Positions 15,314-21,954 of a stretch of DNA of 21,954 bases are shown in pieces. Source of the DNA: JBBQHM01 sp038323965 (GTDB lineage: Bacteria > Verrucomicrobiota > Verrucomicrobiia > Chthoniobacterales > UBA10450); NCBI GenBank assembly GCA_038323965.1, contig JBBQHM010000028.1, positions 1 through 21,954 on the forward strand, read 5' to 3'. How positions within the stretch are numbered: position 1 is the stretch's first letter; the number at the start of each line of letters is the position of its first letter. The notes beneath the pieces were generated by a model. It saw nothing but the letters and a program-made list of their open reading frames with translations. It was not told the DNA's origin and searched no databases. A program made the position numbers and the translations under genes.

Positions 15314-16273
15314 ATGAACTCCGTGGATTTCAATCGCGCACTGCCGCGAAAGCCAGGCCTTTCTCGCGGGCGCACCGCGCTCTTCGCGACAGTCGTGATC
15401 TGGATGCTGCCGTCGCTCTTCCAGTTCTATTTGCTCCGGTATTACGACGTCTGGGCACAGAACTTTTATCGCTATTCCGTAGCATGTCTCGCGATCGCGC
15501 CACTCGTCTATTTCCGCATGCGCCGCGGAGGACCGCGCTACGATTGGCGCGCGTTGCGGCTCTGTCTTTTACCGGCATTACCCAATGTCGTGCACCAGGT
15601 CTGCCAGACGATTGCGCTGCTTTACATCGGGCCCGGCGTTTACGCGATCTTCGCGCGCTCGACGGTCATCATTACCGCGCTGCTTGCGCTCCTCTTTTTC
15701 CCGGAGGAGCGCTACGTCATTCGCCAGTGGAAATTCCAGGCGGGCACCTTGCTGGGATTGATCGGCGCGGTCGGAGTATTTTGGTTTCAACCCGGCACGC
15801 GCGCCGAACATCTCGCGTTCACCGGAATTTTCGTCGCGTTCACGGCGACCTTTTGCTGGGCGCTTTACGGCGTCTTCGTTAAACGCCCCTCGGCTGAGCT
15901 CGGATCCATCCGTAGCTTCGGCCTCATTAGTTTCATCACCTCCGCCTTGCTCCTCCCGCTGACGTTCGCGTTTGGCGATATCACGACGCCGCTGCATGTC
16001 AGCTGGCAGGTCAACCTGATCCTCGTCATCTCCGCTGTGACCTGCATCACGATGGCGCATGTTCTCTATTACATTGCGATCCACGAGATCGGCGTGGCTC
16101 TCGCGCAAACGCTGCAACTTTTATGTCCGCTCGGCGCGCTCGCCTTATCGGCACTCGTCTTTCGGGAACGCCTGAATAGTGCGCAACTGATCTGCGGCGG
16201 CGTCCTGCTCGCGGGCGCATTCCTCGCCATGCAGACGAAAACCGCTCGTCTCGCCGAGCCAGGTCAGGAGTGA
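15314..16273 (+). CDS. DMT-superfamily transporter (EamA type)
   Basis: 319 residues with about ten hydrophobic segments in two halves, as in the EamA drug/metabolite transporter family of the inner membrane. The first half starts TALFATVVIWMLPSLFQFYLL and contains IALLYIGPGVYAIFARSTVIITALLALLFFPE. The second repeats the pattern with AFTATFCWALYGVF and IAIHEIGVALAQTLQLLCPLGALALSALVFRERL. The ALLxFxE and ALxFRE ends of the matching helices are family hallmarks. The substrate cannot be inferred. GAGGA lies 5 nt before the ATG. ispA starts 50 bp downstream and may share the transcript. Confidence 0.88.
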   Translation: MNSVDFNRALPRKPGLSRGRTALFATVVIWMLPSLFQFYLLRYYDVWAQNFYRYSVACLAIAPLVYFRMRRGGPRYDWRALRLCLLPALPNVVHQVCQTIALLYIGPGVYAIFARSTVIITALLALLFFPEERYVIRQWKFQAGTLLGLIGAVGVFWFQPGTRAEHLAFTGIFVAFTATFCWALYGVFVKRPSAELGSIRSFGLISFITSALLLPLTFAFGDITTPLHVSWQVNLILVISAVTCITMAHVLYYIAIHEIGVALAQTLQLLCPLGALALSALVFRERLNSAQLICGGVLLAGAFLAMQTKTARLAEPGQE

Positions 16274-16323
16274 TTGACGCGCACGATTTTTAGGTTGATT
16301 CCCCTTCTCGACCATCCGCTCGC

Positions 16324-17205
16324 GTGAATCTCAAATCCTACCTCGCCGCCCGCCGAGCTACGGTTGATCGCGCGCTCGATCGATTTTTACCTAATGAAAA
16401 CGCGCGCCCCGCGACGATTCACAAGGCAATGCGCTACAGCCTTTTCGCGGGCGGCAAACGGCTGCGGCCCATCCTTTGCCTGGCAGCCGCCGAGGCGTGC
16501 GGCGGAAAGACTCGCGACGCTCTCCCCTTCGCGGCGGCGATGGAATGCATCCACACCTACTCGCTCGTCCATGATGATCTTCCGGGCATGGACAATGACG
16601 ATCTGCGTCGCGGCCGTCCCACCTGTCACAAAGTTTTTGGTGATGGAATTGCCGTCCTCACCGGCGACGCTCTGCTCACCATTGCCTTCGAAATCGTCAC
16701 CCGCGCCAAAACTCCCCGGCGTTATCCGATGAACGAAATCGTCCGCGAAATTGCCGTCGCATCCGGCAGCCGAAAACTTATCGCCGGCCAGGTCGCGGAC
16801 CTCGAGGGTGAAGGCCAAATCGCAAATCGCGAATTAGTTCGTTACATTCATGAAAATAAGACCGCCGCGATTCTAACGACCTCCTTACGCCTCGGTGCCT
16901 TCAGCGCGAATGCGAGCGCTCCGAAGTTGAAAGCAATCACCGCATTCGGACGCTCACTCGGCCTCGCCTTTCAGGTCATTGACGATATTCTCGATGTCAC
17001 ACAGTCCACCGAGAAGCTCGGTAAAAGTGCAGGCAAGGATGTCGCTGCCAAAAAGGCGACGTATCCCGCCGTCATCGGACTCGAGAAATCGCGCGCCGAA
17101 GCGAAGCGCCTAACAAATGCCGCGCAGCGTGCGCTTACGAGTTTCGGTGACGAAGCCACGCCGCTGCGCGAGATCGCAAACTACCTCCTCGTCCGCGACT
17201 ACTAA
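16324..17205 (+). CDS. ispA: Farnesyl diphosphate synthase-type polyprenyl synthetase
   Basis: 293 residues, GTG start. Condenses isopentenyl diphosphate with allylic diphosphates for isoprenoids such as undecaprenyl lipid and quinone side chains. The first aspartate-rich motif is DDLPGMD (Asp84, Asp85, Asp90), with the two-residue insert typical of bacterial FPP/GGPP synthases. The substrate-binding GGKRLRP (43-49) and the second motif DDILD (220-224) are present, followed by KSAGKDVAAKKATYP. Chain length (C15 or C20) cannot be fixed by eye. No Shine-Dalgarno precedes the GTG, but an in-frame later start would cut the first helix. Its stop overlaps the tsaD stop by 2 bp on the opposite strand. 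Confidence 0.93.
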   Translation: MNLKSYLAARRATVDRALDRFLPNENARPATIHKAMRYSLFAGGKRLRPILCLAAAEACGGKTRDALPFAAAMECIHTYSLVHDDLPGMDNDDLRRGRPTCHKVFGDGIAVLTGDALLTIAFEIVTRAKTPRRYPMNEIVREIAVASGSRKLIAGQVADLEGEGQIANRELVRYIHENKTAAILTTSLRLGAFSANASAPKLKAITAFGRSLGLAFQVIDDILDVTQSTEKLGKSAGKDVAAKKATYPAVIGLEKSRAEAKRLTNAAQRALTSFGDEATPLREIANYLLVRDY

Positions 17206-18194
17206 ACCAGCGCGAGATTCGGATCGATTTCCTCGATCACTTCGGAATGCTTCCCGATCTCAAGACGACGCATCGCGGCAGACGCAATCATCGCCGCGTT
17301 ATCAGTGCAAAATCGTGGTTCCGCGACTAAGAACCGAAGTCGATTTTTCTCGCAGGTCTGCTGCAATAATCGACGCAACTCCTTGTTACAGCTGACACCG
17401 CCGCTGATCGTGACCAGATCAACGTGGTATTGGGTCGCACCGGCGACCGTTTTTGCTACCAGCACCTCGATCGCCGCGCGCTGAAAAGATGCGCAAACAT
17501 CCGCGACGTAATCGCCTTTGAGACCCGGCAAAAGATAGCGCACCGCCGTCTTTAAACCGCTGAAGCTAAAATTGTGATCACCGGACTTTAACATGCTGCG
17601 CGGTAGATCGTATTTTTGCGGGTCACCCGCCACCGCGCGCTTTTCGATTTGTGGACCGCCGGGATAACTGAGCCCGAGCAGCTTCGCGACCTTATCGAAC
17701 GCTTCGCCCGCGGCATCGTCGACCGTACGACCAAGGATTGTGTAATCGTCCGCCGCGCGCACGTGGACCAGCATAGTGTGCCCGCCGCTAACAATGAGGG
17801 AGACGTTCGGCTCGACTTTGGCGCGGCCGAAAAACGGCGAGAGTAAATGACCTTCCAGATGATTGATCGCGAGATAGGGCTTTTGCAATCCGATCGCCAA
17901 GCCCTTGGCAATCGATGCGCCCACCATCAGCGAAGTCGCCAGTCCCGGCCCACTGGTCGCGGCAAACGCATCGACGTCGCCGACCGAAATACCCGCCGTC
18001 TCCAGCGCCCGTGCAATCAGCGGCGGCGCATTGATTACGTGATTACGGGCCGCGACCTCGGGGACGACGCCACCATATTGCTCGTGATCGGCGATCTGCG
18101 AAGCGATCTCGCTGGCGAGCAATTCATCGCCGCGCAAAATCGCGACGGCCGTCTCGTCGCACGACGTTTCGATCGCAAGAATCGTCGGCCTCAT
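17202..18194 (-). CDS. tsaD: tRNA N6-adenosine threonylcarbamoyltransferase
   Basis: 330 residues. Transfers the threonylcarbamoyl group to A37 of ANN-decoding tRNAs (t6A) together with TsaB and TsaE. Seen: LAIETSCDETAVAI at the start, YGGVVPEVAARNH, metal-binding His112 and His116 in INHLEGHLLSP, SGGHTMLV, the FSFSGLKTAVR region, SGGVSCN and the third metal ligand Asp298 in FCTDNAAM. Length and ends match the family, so the ATG at 18194 is firm. Only 2 bp upstream begins one arm of a 29-bp perfect inverted repeat; no normal Shine-Dalgarno stands there. Convergent with ispA, same strand as the S41 protease gene upstream. Confidence 0.97.
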   Translation of the reverse strand: MRPTILAIETSCDETAVAILRGDELLASEIASQIADHEQYGGVVPEVAARNHVINAPPLIARALETAGISVGDVDAFAATSGPGLATSLMVGASIAKGLAIGLQKPYLAINHLEGHLLSPFFGRAKVEPNVSLIVSGGHTMLVHVRAADDYTILGRTVDDAAGEAFDKVAKLLGLSYPGGPQIEKRAVAGDPQKYDLPRSMLKSGDHNFSFSGLKTAVRYLLPGLKGDYVADVCASFQRAAIEVLVAKTVAGATQYHVDLVTISGGVSCNKELRRLLQQTCEKNRLRFLVAEPRFCTDNAAMIASAAMRRLEIGKHSEVIEEIDPNLALV

Positions 18195-18196
18195 CC

Positions 18197-18278
18197 GTCA
18201 TCCCGAGCGAAGCCGAGGGACCCCGTTGCGAAAGCTGGCGCTAACGTCGCGGGGTCCCTCGGCTTCGCTCGGGATGAC
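18197..18278. repeat. Perfect 29-bp inverted repeat pair between the S41 protease gene and tsaD
   Basis: Arms 18197-18225 and 18250-18278 are exact reverse complements over all 29 bases, separated by 24 bp. The core is CCCGAGCGAAGCCGAGGGA and its complement. A third exact copy of one arm is at 11934-11962. The pair fills 82 of the 91 bp between the two genes and looks like a REP/BIME-type or small non-autonomous element. As RNA it is a very stable hairpin that could end the S41 protease transcript or mask the tsaD start. Confidence 0.92.
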
Positions 18279-18285
18279 CGCATTG

Positions 18286-19593
18286 CTACTTCTTAGTTGC
18301 TTCAACCTTAGGCGCGCTCTGCTGCACGTAAATCATCGCGCCTTTGAGCGCGTCAATCGCGCGCAGGAGCTGTGGATCTTTCGTCCGGATGAACTCCTTC
18401 TCTTCTTCAGGTTTGGCACCGGCCGAGCTTCGCGACGTAAATAAAACGCGCTCCTGCTCCGCCGTCATCGGCACGCGAATGTTCGGCGCCACGCCGTTGC
18501 CTTGAATGATCTGCTTGCTCGGAGTGTAATACCTCGCGGTGGTGAATCGCAGCGCGGATCCATCCGGTAATTGCATCACATTTTGGACTGAGCCTTTTCC
18601 GAAAGTCGTTTCGCCCACCAGCACCGCGCGATGCAGATCTTTTAGTGCTCCGGCGACAATCTCGGATCCGCTCGCGCTTCCCTCATTCACCAGGACCGCG
18701 ATCGGAAAATGTGGCCGTGCCTTCGTCGCGCTCGAGGTCGCATACTCACGCTGTTGCGATGCCACTCGCCCCTGCGTCGAAACGACTTTTGTGCTCGGTG
18801 GGAGAAATTGCGCGCACACATCGACGGCGCTGTTCAATAGTCCGCCGGGGTTATTGCGCAGATCGAGAATGAGCGCCTGCATGCCATCGTGTTGCAAACC
18901 GTCAAGCGCCTTGGCCAGCTCGTCTGCCGTCGGCTCGTTAAACTGCACCAGGCGCACATAACCCACCTTGAAATTATTCGTTAGCTCAGGATCGAGCATC
19001 TTCGTGCCTTTGACGCTTTGCACTTTAATTTCGGTGCGCTCGAGCAGGTAATCCTTGATCTCCTTGGTGGAAGGTCGCAGCACGGTGAGTGTGACCTTCT
19101 GCCCAGGTGCGCCGCGCAGGACGCTGAGCGCGCCTTGCATGTCGAGCTTCTCCGTTGCGGTGCCGTTAATTTTAAGTAGCTGATCGCCCGCGAGTATTCC
19201 GGCGCGCGCCGCGGGAGTGTCCTCCATCGGCGCGATCACAGTGAGCGCACCATTTTTGTTCGCGACCTCAATCCCGAGCCCGTTGAAGCGACTCCGCGTG
19301 TCGTCCTGCATGTCGTGGAAGTCATTCGGCTCCATGAAGGCGGAGTGCGGGTCGAGCGACGCGAGCATGCCTTTCATCGCCGCATAAACGAGGTCGTGGT
19401 AACTCGTCTTGCCGCCATCGACGTAGTCCTGGCGCAGGATTTGCACGGCGCGCGCAAATACTGCGATTTGCGAGTAACCGGTGTCGTCGTCGCTGTTCGT
19501 TTCCGTGGCGAGAGCCGTCTGTAGCCGCACTCCTGCTGCGAGTCCGAACGCGACCAGACAAAGGAGACTGCTGATCAGGTAGCGGCGTTTCAT
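18286..19593 (-). CDS. S41-family C-terminal processing peptidase (CtpA-like)
   Basis: 435 residues. MKRRYLISSLLCLVAFGLAAGV is a signal peptide or membrane anchor, so it acts in the periplasm. A PDZ domain (about 95-175) is marked by FNGLGIEV and PAARAGILAGDQLLKING. The S41 core follows, with VGYVRLVQFNE and LILDLRNNPGGLLNSAVDV. The Ser-Lys dyad is complete: Ser308 in NEGSASGSEI, Lys333 and Gln337 in FGKGSVQ, with the same spacing as CtpB. Such proteases trim C-termini of periplasmic proteins. The frame is open to 19701, but the ATG at 19593 starts the signal peptide and removes overlap with the divergent DUF885 gene. Confidence 0.94.
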   Translation of the reverse strand: MKRRYLISSLLCLVAFGLAAGVRLQTALATETNSDDDTGYSQIAVFARAVQILRQDYVDGGKTSYHDLVYAAMKGMLASLDPHSAFMEPNDFHDMQDDTRSRFNGLGIEVANKNGALTVIAPMEDTPAARAGILAGDQLLKINGTATEKLDMQGALSVLRGAPGQKVTLTVLRPSTKEIKDYLLERTEIKVQSVKGTKMLDPELTNNFKVGYVRLVQFNEPTADELAKALDGLQHDGMQALILDLRNNPGGLLNSAVDVCAQFLPPSTKVVSTQGRVASQQREYATSSATKARPHFPIAVLVNEGSASGSEIVAGALKDLHRAVLVGETTFGKGSVQNVMQLPDGSALRFTTARYYTPSKQIIQGNGVAPNIRVPMTAEQERVLFTSRSSAGAKPEEEKEFIRTKDPQLLRAIDALKGAMIYVQQSAPKVEATKK

Positions 19594-19632
19594 GGACGTG
19601 CGGGGGCCTGATTCTCTTACATCGAGAAATTT

Positions 19633-21459
19633 TTGGCAACAACGAGAGCTCCGGTTACTTTGCGAACCCTTCGCGTGCCCGGATTCCGCCTTCAACTTCA
19701 TCTTCTACTAGCGGTCGCACTCCTGGCGGCGGCGGTGCCGATCTCTCGTGCAGAAACCGCCGACGCGGAGTTCAGCCAGATCGCCGAGGAATTTATTAAA
19801 GGCTACCTCGCCGCTCGACCTCTCCTCGGCACCCGGCTAGGCATGCACGAACACGATGGCAAGCTCACGGATTTTAGCCGGCTTGCGCTCGATGCCGAGC
19901 TCGCGCGCCTGCGGCGTTTTGACGACCGGCTCAAGAAGATGGATCCGGCGAAATTATCGCCGCGCGCATCTGTCGATCTGCGCATCCTGCAAGCTGCCGT
20001 CCACAACGAGTTGTTCCGTTTTCAGGACGTCCAGATCTACGAACACAATCCGATCGTCTACGCGAACGCTGCCGATCTGAACGTCTACATCTCGCGGAAC
20101 TTTTCGCCGCTGGAAGATCGCGCTCGCAGCGTGGTGGCGATTGAAGCCCAGGTGCCGAATACCGTCATCGCCGCCAAGACGAATCTCGTCGCCGTTTTAC
20201 CCAAACCGCACATCGAACTGGCCATGAAAATCGCGCGCGGTTCCGCCGATTTCATGCGGAAAGATCTCCTGGCCGCGTTTGCCGATGTAAAGGACGAAAA
20301 GATTCGCGGCGATCTGGTGGAATCGACGAGAAAAGCGGCGGCCTCTCTCACCGATTATGCGAATTGGCTCGAGCGCGAGCGGATGCCCAAGGGGACGGAC
20401 GAGTTCGCGCTTGGTGAGCAAAAGTTCAACCGCTGGCTGGCGGAAACGGAATACGTCAATCTGCCCGCAGCGCACGTCCTGGAGATCGCGCTCGCGCAAT
20501 TAAAAAAGGAACAGGAAGCGTTCGCCGAAGCCGCTAAGATTATCGATCCTGATCGGCCTGCGCCGGACGTTTACAAAGACATCCAAAAAGAACACGCGCC
20601 GGCTGATGGTTTGATCGCGGCGATCGCGAAGAACCTTGATGCGATCAGGAAATTTGTTGTCGATCACAAGATCGTGACTATTCCGTCCAACGTCCGCGCG
20701 CAGGTGAAAGAGACGCCGCAATATCGGCGCGCGACCAGTTTCGCATCGATGGATACGCCGGGCGCTTTTGAGAAACGTTCGCCGGACGCATACTATTACG
20801 TCACACCGCCAGAAACCGACTGGCCCGACGAGCAAAAGGAGCAGTGGTTAACTGCGTTCAACTTTTACACCGCGGACATCGTGACGATTCACGAGGCTTA
20901 TCCCGGCCATTATGTGCAGTTCCAACGCCTGAATGCGTCCCCCACGAACAAGGTTGAGAAAATGTTTGGCAGCTACGGTTTCATTGAAGGCTGGGCACAT
21001 TACTGCGAGCAAATGATGCTCGAGGAAGGATTTGCTGCGCCTCCGAAAGACAAGGCGACGGACGATGACAACAAGCGCGCCGCCAAATATAAAATGGCGC
21101 AATCGGCCGAAGCGATGCTGCGATTATGTCGGCTTTGCGCGTCGATCAAAATGCACACCCAGAGCATGAGTGTGGACGAAGCGACGAATTTTTTTATCGA
21201 GAATTCCTATTACGAGGAAAAGCCCGCCCGCGCTGAAGCGATGCGCGGCACCTTCGACTACGGTTATCTCAACTACACGCTCGGGAAATTGCAGATCCTG
21301 AAACTGCGCGACGATTTTAAGGCGCAGGAAGGCGACAAATTTTCGCTGCAAAAATTCCACGACCAGCTGCTCGATCACGGCATGCCGCCAATCCGTCTCC
21401 TCCGCGAGCTGATGCTCAAGGACAAGGCGAAGTGGGATGAAGTGCTCCCTCCCGGATAG
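19633..21459 (+). CDS. DUF885-family exported putative metallopeptidase
   Basis: 608 residues counted from a TTG. The N-terminus has basic residues and a hydrophobic core (LHLLLAVALLAAAVPISRA), a signal peptide ending near residue 40. The DUF885 hallmark HEAYPGH (His420, Glu421, His426) and the downstream IEGWAHYCEQMMLEEG (Glu452 as likely third ligand) give a gluzincin-like zinc site. YYYVTPPETDWP before it is also typical. Peptidase activity is expected from the motif; the substrate is unknown. The start is uncertain: TTG 19633, TTG 19660 and GTG 19675 all leave a usable signal peptide and none has a good Shine-Dalgarno. Divergent from the S41 protease gene with at most about 80 bp between; its stop touches that of rmuC. 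Confidence 0.92.
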   Translation: MATTRAPVTLRTLRVPGFRLQLHLLLAVALLAAAVPISRAETADAEFSQIAEEFIKGYLAARPLLGTRLGMHEHDGKLTDFSRLALDAELARLRRFDDRLKKMDPAKLSPRASVDLRILQAAVHNELFRFQDVQIYEHNPIVYANAADLNVYISRNFSPLEDRARSVVAIEAQVPNTVIAAKTNLVAVLPKPHIELAMKIARGSADFMRKDLLAAFADVKDEKIRGDLVESTRKAAASLTDYANWLERERMPKGTDEFALGEQKFNRWLAETEYVNLPAAHVLEIALAQLKKEQEAFAEAAKIIDPDRPAPDVYKDIQKEHAPADGLIAAIAKNLDAIRKFVVDHKIVTIPSNVRAQVKETPQYRRATSFASMDTPGAFEKRSPDAYYYVTPPETDWPDEQKEQWLTAFNFYTADIVTIHEAYPGHYVQFQRLNASPTNKVEKMFGSYGFIEGWAHYCEQMMLEEGFAAPPKDKATDDDNKRAAKYKMAQSAEAMLRLCRLCASIKMHTQSMSVDEATNFFIENSYYEEKPARAEAMRGTFDYGYLNYTLGKLQILKLRDDFKAQEGDKFSLQKFHDQLLDHGMPPIRLLRELMLKDKAKWDEVLPPG

Positions 21460-21954
21460 TTATTCTTCCGCGTCGTCTAATTCCGGGAGCAACTCGTCGA
21501 CATTCAGCTTCGGGTCGCCTGACGGCAGTTCCTGCACATCACGAAGTTTGCGCTCAATCGTGCGCGACTTCCGGGCGGCGTCCTCGATCGTGCCCGCCGC
21601 CTGATCGAGTTTCTTTTTCACGCCGTCGAGCAAATCGCCAAACTTCGTGAAGTCGGTCTTCACGGTCGCGAGCAAATTCCAGACTTCGCTCGAACGCTTC
21701 TGGATCGCGAGAGTGCGAAATCCCATCTGCAAACTGTTGAGCAACGCTGCCAGGGTAGTCGGTCCCGCGAACACCACGCGGCAATCACGTTGGACCTGCT
21801 CGACCAGCCCAACCCGCCGAATTGCCTCCGCGTAGAGCCCTTCGGTCGGCAAAAACATCAGCGCGAAATCGGTCGTCTTCGGCGGATTGATGTACTTCGC
21901 GCAAATGTCTTTCGCACATTTCCGAAGCTGCGTTTCCAAACCTTTCATCGCAGT
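21460..21954 (-). CDS. rmuC: DNA recombination protein RmuC (3' part; cut by right edge)
   Basis: The last 164 codons of an RmuC-family protein, implicated in limiting inversions and recombination between short repeats. The nuclease-like conserved block is present: KYINPPKTTDFALMFLPTEGLYAEA, then VVFAGPTTLAALLNSLQMGFRTLAIQ. A helical tail follows (KFGDLLDGVKKKLDQAAGTIEDAARKSRTIERKLRDVQELP), with an acidic end ELDDAEE. The N-terminal membrane helix and long coiled coil expected in the family lie beyond the window. The reading frame stays open to the edge, so the ATG at 21948 is internal. Its stop adjoins the DUF885 stop on the other strand. Confidence 0.95.
   Translation of the reverse strand, partial: TAMKGLETQLRKCAKDICAKYINPPKTTDFALMFLPTEGLYAEAIRRVGLVEQVQRDCRVVFAGPTTLAALLNSLQMGFRTLAIQKRSSEVWNLLATVKTDFTKFGDLLDGVKKKLDQAAGTIEDAARKSRTIERKLRDVQELPSGDPKLNVDELLPELDDAEE

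Noticed and set aside
15578..16117. 179-codon frame antisense to the EamA transporter gene
   Set aside because: Charged low-information translation opposite a clear membrane protein; a shadow frame.
19594..19701. Longer start for the S41 protease gene at 19701
   Set aside because: It would place 36 unrelated residues before a good signal peptide and overlap the divergent DUF885 gene.

Overview
The window comes from a GC-rich (high-fifties percent by eye) Gram-negative-type bacterial chromosome. The protein sequences, the ordinary bacterial house-keeping gene set and the dispersed repeat families suggest a Verrucomicrobia member, perhaps a soil Chthoniobacterales/Spartobacteria-like genome. 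That assignment is inference from sequence character only.

Positions 1-14196, minus strand, hold the transcription/translation cluster. Read in the direction of transcription it is tRNA-Thr(GGT) - tuf - tRNA-Trp(CCA) - secE - nusG - [repeats] - rplK - [terminator-like hairpin] - exported amidohydrolase - [one gene on the opposite strand] - rplA - rplJ - rplL - [attenuator-like hairpins] - rpoB - rpoC (running off the left edge). This is the classical bacterial order from tuf to rpoC, with one striking change: the normally adjacent rplK and rplA are 2.36 kb apart. Between them lie a secreted imidazolonepropionase-like amidohydrolase and a convergent small exported protein of unknown function. 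A consensus TTGACA element stands in front of rplA, as if the distal half of the operon had gained its own promoter.

Positions 14345-21954 hold unrelated genes on both strands: a periplasmic TPR protein anchored by a C-terminal membrane helix (minus), a DMT/EamA transporter (plus), a farnesyl-diphosphate-synthase-type prenyltransferase (plus), tsaD for the t6A tRNA modification (minus), a CtpA-like S41 protease (minus), a DUF885 HExxPGH putative metallopeptidase (plus), and the 3' part of rmuC (minus, cut by the right edge). Gene packing is tight. Convergent pairs overlap or abut (ispA/tsaD, DUF885/rmuC), and divergent pairs are 39-60 bp apart.

Two dispersed repeat families occupy intergenic space. 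A 29-bp element is present as a perfect inverted pair in the tsaD leader and as a single exact copy downstream of nusG. A 9-bp-periodic inverted repeat lies directly in front of rplK. I see no CRISPR array, insertion sequence, prophage, defence cassette or biosynthetic cluster. No intergenic stretch exceeds 300 bp; the longest, rplL-rpoB at 268 bp, holds two hairpins. Nothing here looks like a wholly new system. The points worth a second look are the split ribosomal operon, the repeats placed in the leaders of essential genes, the L10 tail and the lineage-type exported protein.
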